Below are positions 28,768 to 37,078 of a DNA stretch of 46,317 bases, in pieces. The notes under the pieces are model-generated. The model made no database searches. It was not told the origin of the DNA and was given only the letters and a program-made list of their open reading frames with translations. Source of the stretch: a virus; IMG/VR virus record IMGVR_UViG_3300044703_000138, positions 1 to 46,317 of that record; one strand, 5' to 3'. A program made the translations under genes and the position numbers. Within the stretch, counting starts at the first letter, position 1. Each line of letters opens with the position of its first letter.

Positions 28768-29228
28768 TGGCCGCAACATCGAGAGCGCGGGCCGACCGCC
28801 AGACCGAAGAGCGCACAGAGCGCCGCCGCCGCAGCGACACGAACATCGACGGGGGACAGCGGCTGAAGCTCGCCATCCCGCCTGAAGTCGGAGCGCGGCT
28901 CAAAGCCGAAGGGCGCACCCCCCGCTGGATCAATGACGAAGGCAATCGGGTGCACAACCTTACTCGGCTCGACGATTACGACAAGGTCGCAGGAGTCGGG
29001 CCTGTCCACGTCGGCACCGGCAAGGACGGAAAGCCGATCAAGGCGCACCTCTACAGCAAGCCCGCGGCATTCATCCATGAGGACGAGGCCAAGCGGGACG
29101 AGCGGCGCCGGGAGACGGAACGCGCTCTGCTGCGGGGCAAGAACCCCGAGGACCCCATCGCCGGCGACGACAGCTTCTACGCTGATCCCGCCAACAAAAT
29201 CCAACACGGGGAGCGGCGCTCCCCCTGA
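28767..29228 (+). CDS. Unknown head-gene-region protein
   Basis: A 153-residue charged protein: RADRQTEERTERRRRSDTN, then LAIPPEVGARLKAEGRTPRW and DRRRETERALLRGKNPEDPI. It is found in other podoviruses between scaffold and coat. Its start overlaps the scaffold stop. Function unknown. Confidence 0.7.
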   Translation: MAATSRARADRQTEERTERRRRSDTNIDGGQRLKLAIPPEVGARLKAEGRTPRWINDEGNRVHNLTRLDDYDKVAGVGPVHVGTGKDGKPIKAHLYSKPAAFIHEDEAKRDERRRETERALLRGKNPEDPIAGDDSFYADPANKIQHGERRSP

Positions 29229-29244
29229 CTAGGGAATCTTCAAC

Positions 29245-29820
29245 ATGGCAAACGAAAACATTGCGTTTGGGCTCAAGCCCGTGCGCATGGCGGACGGCTC
29301 GCCGTACAACGGAGCTTTGGACAGGTACTTCGTCCCCAGCACCAACGGCACCGCCCTCTACCAGGGCGATCCGGTCAAGCTGGCCGGGTCCGCGGATACG
29401 GCGGGAGTCGCCACGGTCACGCATTGCGCGGCCGGCGATACCATCACCGGAGCTGTGGTCGGGTTCGAGGACCCCGCATCGATGGCGCTCGGCTACCGGG
29501 CGGCGTCGACCAACTCCTATGTCTTGGTCGCTCACGCCCAGGACCTCCTGTTCGAAATTCAGGAGGACGGGGTGGGGGGCGCCATCGCTGCGGTCGATAT
29601 CGGGCTCAACGCCGACATCATCGTGGCGGCGGGATCGTCCTACACGAAGCGCTCCGGTGTCATGCTGGATACGTCGACCAAGAACACGACGGCCACGCTT
29701 GCGCTTCGGATCGTGGGCCTCGCCCAGCGTCCGGACAACGCCCTCAGCGCCAATGCCAAGGTGCTGGTGACCCTCAACAACACGACCGAATCGCCGGGTA
29801 CGGCGTCGGCCGGCCTCTAA
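29245..29820 (+). CDS. Head decoration-like protein
   Basis: A 191-residue protein, compact and beta-rich: ENIAFGLKPVRMADGSPYNG, ALYQGDPVKLAGSADTAGVA. It has the pattern of capsid-associated decoration or stabilising proteins that precede the major capsid gene. Function inferred from its place next to the coat protein. Confidence 0.7.
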   Translation: MANENIAFGLKPVRMADGSPYNGALDRYFVPSTNGTALYQGDPVKLAGSADTAGVATVTHCAAGDTITGAVVGFEDPASMALGYRAASTNSYVLVAHAQDLLFEIQEDGVGGAIAAVDIGLNADIIVAAGSSYTKRSGVMLDTSTKNTTATLALRIVGLAQRPDNALSANAKVLVTLNNTTESPGTASAGL

Positions 29821-29837
29821 ACGGAAAGGATTGAGCT

Positions 29838-30740
29838 ATGAGCGTTCAGACTCGCTCCGACCTGCCCAGCCTTCTGTGGCCGGGCCTCCATGCACTCTTC
29901 GGGACGGAATATGCGAAATGGGAGAAGGTCTACACCAAGATCTTCGACGTTCGCTCGTCCGACAAGGCCTCTGAGAAGGTTGCCGAGCTCACCGGGCTCG
30001 GCCTCGCTTCGGTCAAGGCCGAGGGCGCGTCCATCGTCTACGACAAGCCCGGTCAGGGTCCGGAGACGACCTTCACCCACGTCACCTACGGCCTCGGGTT
30101 CATGATGACCCGCGAGGCCGAAGAGGACAATCAGTACCGGGACATCGCCGAGAACAACACCAAGGCGCTCTCCTGGTCGATGGGCACCACCAAGGAGATC
30201 GTCCACGCGAACATCCTCAACCGGATGCAGAATAGCTCCTATGTCGGAGGGGACGGGAAATCGCTGGTCGCCAGCGATCACCCGACCGCCAACGGCACTC
30301 AGAGCAATCTGCTGACGGCGGCGGATGCGAGCGAGGCGATGTTCGAAGACGCCTTCACCCTCATCATGGCGGCGAAGACGAGCCGGGGGCTTCCGATCAA
30401 GGTTCGCCCGGTGCGGATCATCGCAGGGCCGGGTCAGATTTTCAACCTGACCCGCATCTTCGAAAGCGTCGCGCGCGTGGGAACCGCCAACAACGACGTC
30501 AACGCCCTGAAGACCCTCGGCATGGCGCCGGAAATCGTCCTCAATCCCTATCTGGACGACGCCGACGCCATCTTCATCCAGACCAACGTGCCCAACGGCC
30601 TGATCTCGTTCCAGCGCCGAGCGCTGGATTTCGAGAAGGACTCGGACTTCGACACCGAGAACCGCAAGCAGAAGGCCACCGAGCGCTATTCGGCCGGCTG
30701 GGGCGACTGGCGGTCGATGTACGGCAACGCCGGGGCTTAG
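29838..30740 (+). CDS. Major capsid protein
   Basis: A 300-residue coat protein. Landmarks: LPSLLWPGLHALFGTEYAKW, SVKAEGASIVYDKPGQGPET, VTYGLGFMMTREAEEDNQY, then LDDADAIFIQTNVPNGLISF, consistent with the HK97-fold gpT-like coat family. It is shorter than P22 gp5 (430) and lacks its telokin insertion. GGAAAGGA is 8 bases before ATG. A strong terminator follows. Confidence 0.85.
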   Translation: MSVQTRSDLPSLLWPGLHALFGTEYAKWEKVYTKIFDVRSSDKASEKVAELTGLGLASVKAEGASIVYDKPGQGPETTFTHVTYGLGFMMTREAEEDNQYRDIAENNTKALSWSMGTTKEIVHANILNRMQNSSYVGGDGKSLVASDHPTANGTQSNLLTAADASEAMFEDAFTLIMAAKTSRGLPIKVRPVRIIAGPGQIFNLTRIFESVARVGTANNDVNALKTLGMAPEIVLNPYLDDADAIFIQTNVPNGLISFQRRALDFEKDSDFDTENRKQKATERYSAGWGDWRSMYGNAGA

Positions 30741-30753
30741 CCTGTGAGGGAGG

Positions 30754-30791
30754 GCCCCGCGCCCTAGTTCAAAGGCGGGGCAACCATTTTT
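30754..30791 (+). terminator. Rho-independent terminator after coat gene
   Basis: Stem GCCCCGC/GCGGGGC (30754-30760 with 30775-30781), a 14-base loop, then AACCATTTTT. It sits between the coat gene and the next structural gene, so it would make coat the most abundant product while some polymerase reads through. The NusG-like antiterminator would raise read-through. Confidence 0.8.
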
Positions 30792-30812
30792 CAAATGCAA
30801 GGAGCCCAGACG

Positions 30813-31337
30813 ATGGGAACCACCAACTTCAACGACTTGGCCGTCGACACCATTTCACTGGGCGGCACGGCCATTGCGGCGACGGCGGACGAGATCAACC
30901 GGGCCGTGGATGTGTCGGCGCGGATCGTCAACGTCACCGCAGCCACCCTCACCGCTACCGAGGCCCTTCACGACAGCAAGATCGTCACGCTCAACCGGGC
31001 CGGGGGCATTGCGGTGACCTTGCCGGCGGCAACCGGATCGGGGGCGCGTTATCGCTTCATCGTCGGGACCACCTTCACGACCGCGGGCACGATCAAGGTC
31101 ACTGGCGACGACACGATGGCGGGCAATGCCATCATCGCCCAGGATGGCGGCGACACGTCGGTCATGTTCGAGGCCGGCGCCACCGCGGACACGATCACGA
31201 TGGACGGCTCGACGACCGGCGGCCTCAAGGGCGCCGAAGCCGAGCTGATCGACATCGCCGCCGATCTCTGGTTCGTGCGCTACGTCAGTGCCGCGACGGG
31301 GACCGAGGCGACTCCGTTTAGCGCGACGGTGACCTAG
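30813..31337 (+). CDS. Capsid-associated protein
   Basis: A 174-residue protein rich in Ala/Thr/Gly with beta strands. TISLGGTAIAATADEINRA at the start is a repeat-like motif seen in phage surface proteins, with GGIAVTLPAATGSGARYRFI in the middle. I choose ATG 30813 because AGGAG lies 7 bases upstream; ATG 30795 is also in frame. Probably on the virion surface. Confidence 0.7.
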   Translation: MGTTNFNDLAVDTISLGGTAIAATADEINRAVDVSARIVNVTAATLTATEALHDSKIVTLNRAGGIAVTLPAATGSGARYRFIVGTTFTTAGTIKVTGDDTMAGNAIIAQDGGDTSVMFEAGATADTITMDGSTTGGLKGAEAELIDIAADLWFVRYVSAATGTEATPFSATVT

Positions 31338-31339
31338 GC

Positions 31340-31570
31340 ATGGACGGCGGGCCGTGGGGCGTTTGCGACCGCTGCGGTTTCAAGGTCCGCCATCGCAAGC
31401 TCCGCAAGGAATGGACCGGCAACATGGTCTGTCCCGAATGCTGGGACCCACGCCCGCCGCACACCAAGCCTCCGAAGGTCAGGCCTGAGGGGCTTCCGGT
31501 CAGGGACGCCCGTCCTGAGCCGCCGCCGATATTCCGCGAGGAAGGTGAGTTGGGAGGGGACGACCTATGA
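31340..31570 (+). CDS. Phage zinc-ribbon protein
   Basis: A 76-residue protein with CDRCGFKVRHRKLRKEWTGN and VCPECWDPRPP (two CxxC), a well-conserved zinc ribbon in tailed phages' head-tail region. It starts 3 bases after the upstream stop and overlaps the gp4-like gene (ATGA). Function unknown; may bind RNA or be a minor virion component. Confidence 0.8.
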   Translation: MDGGPWGVCDRCGFKVRHRKLRKEWTGNMVCPECWDPRPPHTKPPKVRPEGLPVRDARPEPPPIFREEGELGGDDL

Positions 31571-32232
31571 CGACCTCCGGCGTCACCTCCTGGTCGTTGA
31601 CGGCCCGCGAGATCGTGCGCGCGGCGATGGGCGAGTTGGCGGCGATCGAACCCGGAACCGAGCCGGATGACGATGAGCTTCAGGACTGCCTCCTCCGGCT
31701 GAACGCCATGTTGAAGAGCTGGCAGTTGAGAGGCGTCGGGCTGACCCATCAAACCTCGGGCACGGTGACGACTGTCGCGGGCTCGGCCTCGGGGACTCTG
31801 GACGCGGGCATCCGCTCCATATCCTCTGCCCGGCTTGTCGTCTCGTCGACCCAGGATCGCCCGCTCTTCGCAATCGACCGGACCCGCTACCTCTCGCTTC
31901 CGAACAAGGCCCAGGCGGGCTCCCCGACGATGTACTATTTGTCCCGCCAAGGGCCGGCTCCGGAGATATTCCTGTGGCCTGTCAGTGCCACGGCGACGAC
32001 GGTCAGGATCGACTACGACCGCGTCGTTGAGACAGTGACAGACGGTGCCGAGACGCTCGATATCAGGTCTGAGCTTCAGGAGGCCGTCTACTCGAACCTC
32101 GCCCTTCGCATCGCGGGGATATTCGGGGCTCAGATTCCGCCAGAGCTGGCGAAGCGCGCAACCGACCTCGAGCGCCAGATGTACGACGCCGAGCGCCCGG
32201 ACAGCTACTTCTTCGAAGCCGATTGTGCCTGA
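31567..32232 (+). CDS. P22 gp4-like head-tail adaptor
   Basis: A 221-residue protein of the gp4/DNA-stabilisation group: LTAREIVRAAMGELAAIEPG, DDDELQDCLLRLNAMLKSWQ, LQEAVYSNLALRIAGIFG, then AKRATDLERQM. gp4 binds the portal, closes the filled head and has lytic activity in P22; that activity is not evident here. ATGA overlap upstream. Confidence 0.83.
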   Translation: MTTSGVTSWSLTAREIVRAAMGELAAIEPGTEPDDDELQDCLLRLNAMLKSWQLRGVGLTHQTSGTVTTVAGSASGTLDAGIRSISSARLVVSSTQDRPLFAIDRTRYLSLPNKAQAGSPTMYYLSRQGPAPEIFLWPVSATATTVRIDYDRVVETVTDGAETLDIRSELQEAVYSNLALRIAGIFGAQIPPELAKRATDLERQMYDAERPDSYFFEADCA

Positions 32233-33610
32233 TCTCGCGATCAGCAAGGGCGTAAGGCGGCGCGACAGGGGTGCGCTCCGCCCTTCGGTTCTGTTCAACA
32301 TGTTCCTCGAGAAGGACGAGGAGGCGCCCGACGGCTTCGCCCGACAGTCTCGTCAAGGGCTGGGAATATATTCGACCATTGGCGGCGGTCCGATCAACGG
32401 CCTGTTCTCTAAGCCTGGCGTGCTGGGCGGGGACCTTTTCACGCTCTCGGGGTCGACGCTTTACCGCGGAACGACGGCGCTGGGCTCGATCGATGGGGCG
32501 GGCCCAGCTTCGTTCGCCGCCTCGGCCACGGAGCTAGTCGTCACTCGCGGAAGCACCGCCTACAGCTACAACGGATCGAACCTCGCCGCCATCGCCTTTC
32601 CCGACGCAGCCAATGTCCGGGCCGTCGCCTATCTGGGCGGCTATTTCCTGTTCATCCAAAGCGGGACCCATCACTTCTACTGGTCGAGCTCGGGCAACGC
32701 CCGAACGATAGATGGGCTGGATTACGCTTCGGCCGAGAGTGCCGCCGACGCCTTGCTGGACGTTTACGTCGTCAATGACGGCCTGTGGTTTCTCGGCGAG
32801 GAGACGGTTGAACTCTGGCAGCTTACGGGCGCTCTTGACGCCCCTTTCGCCCGCGTTGAGGGCTTGCTGCTGAAGAAGGGCCTGGCGGCTACAGGCGCGG
32901 CCTGCGAGGCGGACAACACTCTCTTCTGGTGGGGGCACGATCACCGCATCTATCGCGGCTCCGACGGAGTGCCGCTGGGCGTGTCGGACAACGGGATCGA
33001 GGAGCGGCTTCAGGATTCGACAACGAGGGACATGTTCTCCTTCACCTATGAGGGAGCCGTCTTCGTCGCCGCCAGAACCGACGCTGGGACTTTCGTCTAC
33101 AATGTCGGCACCAATAGCTGGTCCGAATACGGCACCTTCGGAAGGACGGGCTGGCGGGTCCAGAGCGCAGCCGGCGTTGGGGGCGACACCGTTTTCGGAG
33201 ACGATACGGACGGCACGATCTGGCGGTTCGAGGAAGACAATTGGGACGAGGGATCGACGTTCGAGCGGCGCCTGTCTGCGGGCTTCACCCTTTCCGGCGG
33301 CGTCGTGACTGTTCACAGGATCGGGCTGCTCGGCAATCCTGGTTCGACGTCGACCCTCTCTGGACAGGGCGCTGATCCGCTGGTCGAGTTTCGGTCCTCT
33401 CGGGACAACGGGAGGACATGGGGCCCGTGGCGGCAGGCGAAGCTCGGCGCACAGGGGAAATACCGTCAGAGGATCGAGAAGCGCCGATGGGGGCTGTTCG
33501 ACCGGGCGGGAGGAATGTTCGAGGCGAGGGTGACGGACCCGGCCCCATTTCGAGTCAGCCGCTGGTTCGCCAATGAGCCCTCCGGCGGCCGGGGAGGGAA
33601 TGCGGCGTGA
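32225..33610 (+). CDS. P22 gp10-like tail hub protein
   Basis: A 461-residue protein with the beta-propeller-like pattern of P22 gp10 (packaged DNA stabilisation): LEKDEEAPDGFARQSRQGLG at the start, FIQSGTHHFYWSSSGNART, ETVELWQLTGALDAPFARVE and WRFEEDNWDEGS, then EFRSSRDNGRTWGPWRQAKL. It extends the gp4 ring and anchors the tailspikes. GTG 32225 overlaps the gp4-like stop. Confidence 0.85.
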   Translation: MPDLAISKGVRRRDRGALRPSVLFNMFLEKDEEAPDGFARQSRQGLGIYSTIGGGPINGLFSKPGVLGGDLFTLSGSTLYRGTTALGSIDGAGPASFAASATELVVTRGSTAYSYNGSNLAAIAFPDAANVRAVAYLGGYFLFIQSGTHHFYWSSSGNARTIDGLDYASAESAADALLDVYVVNDGLWFLGEETVELWQLTGALDAPFARVEGLLLKKGLAATGAACEADNTLFWWGHDHRIYRGSDGVPLGVSDNGIEERLQDSTTRDMFSFTYEGAVFVAARTDAGTFVYNVGTNSWSEYGTFGRTGWRVQSAAGVGGDTVFGDDTDGTIWRFEEDNWDEGSTFERRLSAGFTLSGGVVTVHRIGLLGNPGSTSTLSGQGADPLVEFRSSRDNGRTWGPWRQAKLGAQGKYRQRIEKRRWGLFDRAGGMFEARVTDPAPFRVSRWFANEPSGGRGGNAA

Positions 33611-34209
33611 CCCTGAGGCTGACCAGGCTGGACGCGGGGATACCGATAGTCACCAAGGACGGGAGGCCGTCGGCGCAATTCCTGAGGATCGTCAACGGAG
33701 CCTTTGCAGCCATCGAGACGGCCTTCAACGGACTTGAGGGCGCGGTTGTAGCCATCGCTGCGGCCCAGGCGGCAGCCGCAGCAGCGAACGCCGCTGCCGT
33801 TGCTGCCCAGACGGCGGCGGACGACGCAAATGCCGTGGCGGAAGAGATAACGGCTTCGGACAGCCTGTCGAAAAGCTGGATAGAGAATTTCACCCCCCCG
33901 GTTGTGAGCGCCGACAATACCGGGCTGGTTACGATAGCCGACCACGACCGGCACTACGGGAACGGGGACATCGTATCGGTCGACAGCGACACTTTGGCGA
34001 CGGGCGAAGCCGTCGGGACGGTCGTCTACGTTTTCTATGTCGATGCTGCGAGGGAGGGCGGGGCCGTCACCTACCAGTATTCGACCACGGAAGCCGACGC
34101 TGCTCAGGTCGGCGACACTCACAATGTCGGCGCCGTCGAGATACCGGCGGCGGGAACGGCCAGTGGAGGCTATGCGCGCCCGCCCGGCTATGGGGGTGTT
34201 CAGGAATGA
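33607..34209 (+). CDS. Structural protein with Ala-rich coil
   Basis: A 200-residue protein. N-terminal VTKDGRPSAQFLRIVNGAFA, then a ~40-residue Ala-rich coiled coil (AAQAAAAAANAAAVAAQTAA), then a beta-rich C-terminal domain. This is the shape of a small tail fibre or adaptor. ATGA overlaps on both sides. Confidence 0.7.
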   Translation: MTLRLTRLDAGIPIVTKDGRPSAQFLRIVNGAFAAIETAFNGLEGAVVAIAAAQAAAAAANAAAVAAQTAADDANAVAEEITASDSLSKSWIENFTPPVVSADNTGLVTIADHDRHYGNGDIVSVDSDTLATGEAVGTVVYVFYVDAAREGGAVTYQYSTTEADAAQVGDTHNVGAVEIPAAGTASGGYARPPGYGGVQE

Positions 34210-34625
34210 TCCGGCGCGAGACGGACACCGATCTGATCGACCGAATTTCCAACCTGCCGGAGGTGCGGCCCCACATCTGCTACCACGACCGCGCCCTGGA
34301 CTGGAGCCCGGCGGTAGAGAACTGTATCATACTTTCAAACGGTGTCGACGCCGTAGCCGCCTTCGAGGAAGGAAACCTCAAGGGCATTTATCAGGCGCAC
34401 ACCATGTTCGCCCCGTCGTGCCGGGGGCGCCTCGCTATCGAAGCCGGGCGGGCAATGCTCAAATGGATGTTCGATCATGGAGCTAGCGGCATTTGGGGGG
34501 CGACTCCGATGAGCAATCGGGCCGCACGATGGTTCAATCGCCAGATCGGCGGAAGCGTGGTCGGTCAAGACACATTCGAGGCCGAGGGGCCTGTCGAGCT
34601 GTTCGTGTTCGGGAAGGCGGTGTAG
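34206..34625 (+). CDS. GNAT-like (DUF2824) phage protein
   Basis: A 139-residue protein. TDTDLIDRISNLPEVRPHIC at the start, then YQAHTMFAPSCRGRLAIEAG, FDHGASGIWGATPMSNRAAR and WFNRQIGGSV match the phage DUF2824 group, an N-acetyltransferase-type fold found beside ejection proteins. Whether it binds acetyl-CoA is not visible. It lies between tail and ejection genes. Confidence 0.75.
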   Translation: MIRRETDTDLIDRISNLPEVRPHICYHDRALDWSPAVENCIILSNGVDAVAAFEEGNLKGIYQAHTMFAPSCRGRLAIEAGRAMLKWMFDHGASGIWGATPMSNRAARWFNRQIGGSVVGQDTFEAEGPVELFVFGKAV

Positions 34626-34627
34626 GA

Positions 34628-35485
34628 ATGGCTACTGCTGCAATCGCCGCCGGCGCCTCTATTTTGGGCGGCATTCTCGGCGGCAAGGGTCAGAAGAGCG
34701 CTGCCAAGGCGGCAGCGAATATCCAGGCCAACGCCTCCCACGAGGCCAACGCGCTCACCCGCGACATCTACAACCAGAACGTCGGCTACATGACGCCCTA
34801 CATGACGTCTGGGCAAACGGCGAACAGCGCCTTCATGGAATTGCTTGGCCTGCAGAACCCGGCGCCTTCGGCATTTGCGGGCATGCCGGCCGCGGGCGGG
34901 GGCGCTTCCTACCCCTACGCTTTCGAAGGACCCGGTTTGGACGGCCGGATGCCCCGAGCTCCGGAAGACATGATGTCGGGGCCGGGAATGACCGGCAGCC
35001 CCGCAGCATTCGGCAACTATCAGTATGGAGCCCCTGCCCCGACAGGAGTCCCCTCGGTTCCGAGCGCGCGTTCCGCATTCGACACCTATCGAGGGTCGAC
35101 CGGCTACGACTTTCGCTTCAACGAAGGCACCCGCGCCCTTCAGTCGGCTTTCTCTCGCAATCTGGAGAGCGGTGCCGCATCCAAGGCCGCCATCCGCTTC
35201 GGGCAAGACATCGGATCCGACGAATTCGCCCGCTACATGGACTTGCTCAGGGGACAGCAGCAGCTCGGCTTCGGCGGCGCTTCCGCATTGGCCGGTGTCG
35301 GGCAGAATTTCGCCGACACCGTCAACAGCTCGAACCGTCTTGCCGCCGATGCGGCGTCGAATGCCAGGCTCTACAGCGGACAGGCCAACGCTCAGATGTG
35401 GCAGGGGCTCGGCTCCAGCTTCGGGCAGGCCCTCGGGGCCTTGGGAAGCAGCGGCCTGCCGAGCTTCAAGGTGGGAGGCTGGTAA
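34628..35485 (+). CDS. P22 gp7-like ejection protein
   Basis: A 285-residue protein: hydrophobic N-terminus AAIAAGASILGGILGGKGQK, then KAAANIQANASHEANALTRD, YMTPYMTSGQTANSAFMELL, and a helical SANRLAADAASNA-like region ending GQALGALGSSGLPS. This is typical of the pilot protein that enters the host membrane and periplasm with the DNA. ATG 34628. Confidence 0.8.
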   Translation: MATAAIAAGASILGGILGGKGQKSAAKAAANIQANASHEANALTRDIYNQNVGYMTPYMTSGQTANSAFMELLGLQNPAPSAFAGMPAAGGGASYPYAFEGPGLDGRMPRAPEDMMSGPGMTGSPAAFGNYQYGAPAPTGVPSVPSARSAFDTYRGSTGYDFRFNEGTRALQSAFSRNLESGAASKAAIRFGQDIGSDEFARYMDLLRGQQQLGFGGASALAGVGQNFADTVNSSNRLAADAASNARLYSGQANAQMWQGLGSSFGQALGALGSSGLPSFKVGGW

Positions 35486-35625
35486 TGGACAGGCGCGAGG
35501 AAATCGCCGCGCTCGAGCGCAAACTTGCCGCCCGCCGTGATCGGCCAGGGTTTCAGGCGAATGTCGCCGGGATCGAAGCCCGTATCGCCCAGCTAAAAGC
35601 CGAGGAGTCCGCGAATGGCGGTTGA
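35485..35625 (+). CDS. 46-residue coiled-coil protein
   Basis: MDRREEIAALERKLAARRD and ARIAQLKAEESANGG. The TAATG overlap with the ejection gene and the 11-base overlap with the next one support it. Wholly helical, role unknown (possibly an assembly partner of the ejection proteins). Confidence 0.65.
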   Translation: MDRREEIAALERKLAARRDRPGFQANVAGIEARIAQLKAEESANGG

Positions 35626-37078
35626 CTGGTCGCTTCTCGGCCCTCCCCCTGACATTGGCGGAGCGATCCGCCAGGGCATGGAATATGGGCGCACGGTCCG
35701 ACAGCGCGGCGCACAGCAGAGCGCCTTTGCGGCTTTGGCCAAGAACCCGAATGACCCCGAGGCCTTGGCAAGCCTCGCGTCGACAGGGCCTGAGGGCATG
35801 CGAACGGCATGGGCATTCCAAGACCGAGCGCGCGAGAGTCATCAGCGAGAATTGAGGCAGAGCATCTTCAGTCCTGCTTCGCCGCAGCCGTCGGCTTTCT
35901 CAGCCCCGGCCCCCGATCCTGCGGCGGCTGTGTCTGCTCCCGCAGCGATCGCTCCCCAACCCGTGCCGGCGGCCTCTCCGACCATCGGCTCGCCCTCGCA
36001 GGCGGCGGGCGCAGCGCGTCCAGGATACAATCTTGACGCCCTTCACCAACTGTGGGCCGAAGACCCTGATGCGGCCAAACAGATCATGGCCTACCTTCAG
36101 GATCAGGACGAGGCGTCACGGAAGGCGCTGGGCGCGAAATATTCCGCAGCGGCGCCGGTCTATCTGGAGCTGATGCGGCTGCCCCCAGAGGAACGCCCGG
36201 CCGCGCTTCAGTCCGCCGCGTCGTACCTGACCCAGGCGGGTCTTACGCCGGAGGAAATCGCCGCGATCAAGCTGGATGACCGCAGCCTCCACCTCTACGG
36301 GGCCATCGGCGCGGGGATCGAGCATTACCGAACCGTCATGGGGCCGGAGAAATACGGCGAAGGCCAGACGGCGGTCGATCCGTTTACGAACCATCCCCTG
36401 TTCCGTACCCCCAAGCAGGGCTCAAGCCGCGTCGGCTACGACGAGCAGGGCAGGGAATTCACCTATACGACGCCGGGCGATCCGGGGTTCGGCCTGGGGG
36501 ACGTTCCCGGTTTCACGGCGCCGACGCTTACCACGGGCGGCGGCTCACAGGCGGCGCCTGGCGGCGGGGGTCAGCCGCGGGGCACGCGCAACAACAACCC
36601 CGGCAACCTTCGCGCTTCCGACTGGACCAAAGGGCAGCCCGGCTACAAGGGTGTAGACAGTGCCGGTTATGCCGTTTTCGACAGCGAGGAGAGCGGCCGG
36701 CGAGCGGGGGAAACCCTGCTGCACAACTACCTGACGCGCGGGTTCGATACGCCGGCCAAGATCGTTGGGCGTTGGGCCCCGGCCGGCGAAAACACTCCTG
36801 CGCAGGTGGCTAATTACACGGCCCATATAGCCGAGCGGCTTGGCATCGGACCGAACGATCCCGTGACCGGCGACATGGTGCCGCGGCTGTTCGATGCGCA
36901 GCGCGAGTTCGAGAACGGCACATTTCGGGGGCCTGGCAGGGCGGCGGCCTCGGGGCCAAGCTATACTGGCGGCACGCGGCCCGGCGGCAAGAAGAAGCCT
37001 TCCGAAACGCGAGTCTTGGGCGGGAAGACCTATTACAAGATCGATGGGCGCTGGTACGATAATGTGGAGGGCACGTGA
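35615..37078 (+). CDS. Ejection protein with muralytic NPGN domain
   Basis: A 487-residue protein. Its N-terminal ~75 residues are helical (SAFAALAKNPNDPEALASLA), then a Pro/Ala-rich linker and a helical domain (ALHQLWAEDPDAAKQIMAYL). The C-terminal region ~325-445 has RGTRNNNPGNLRASDW, then GYAVFDSEESGRRAGETLLH and VGRWAPAGENTPAQVANYTA. The NNNPGN and following segments are the mark of virion-associated peptidoglycan-cleaving proteins. It would bore through the cell wall during DNA entry. It is the only peptidoglycan hydrolase candidate in the window. Confidence 0.78.
   Translation: MAVDWSLLGPPPDIGGAIRQGMEYGRTVRQRGAQQSAFAALAKNPNDPEALASLASTGPEGMRTAWAFQDRARESHQRELRQSIFSPASPQPSAFSAPAPDPAAAVSAPAAIAPQPVPAASPTIGSPSQAAGAARPGYNLDALHQLWAEDPDAAKQIMAYLQDQDEASRKALGAKYSAAAPVYLELMRLPPEERPAALQSAASYLTQAGLTPEEIAAIKLDDRSLHLYGAIGAGIEHYRTVMGPEKYGEGQTAVDPFTNHPLFRTPKQGSSRVGYDEQGREFTYTTPGDPGFGLGDVPGFTAPTLTTGGGSQAAPGGGGQPRGTRNNNPGNLRASDWTKGQPGYKGVDSAGYAVFDSEESGRRAGETLLHNYLTRGFDTPAKIVGRWAPAGENTPAQVANYTAHIAERLGIGPNDPVTGDMVPRLFDAQREFENGTFRGPGRAAASGPSYTGGTRPGGKKKPSETRVLGGKTYYKIDGRWYDNVEGT

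Noticed and set aside
34565-35842. 425-residue minus frame opposite the ejection protein genes
   Set aside because: Arg/Cys/His-rich shadow with no domain, opposite better frames.
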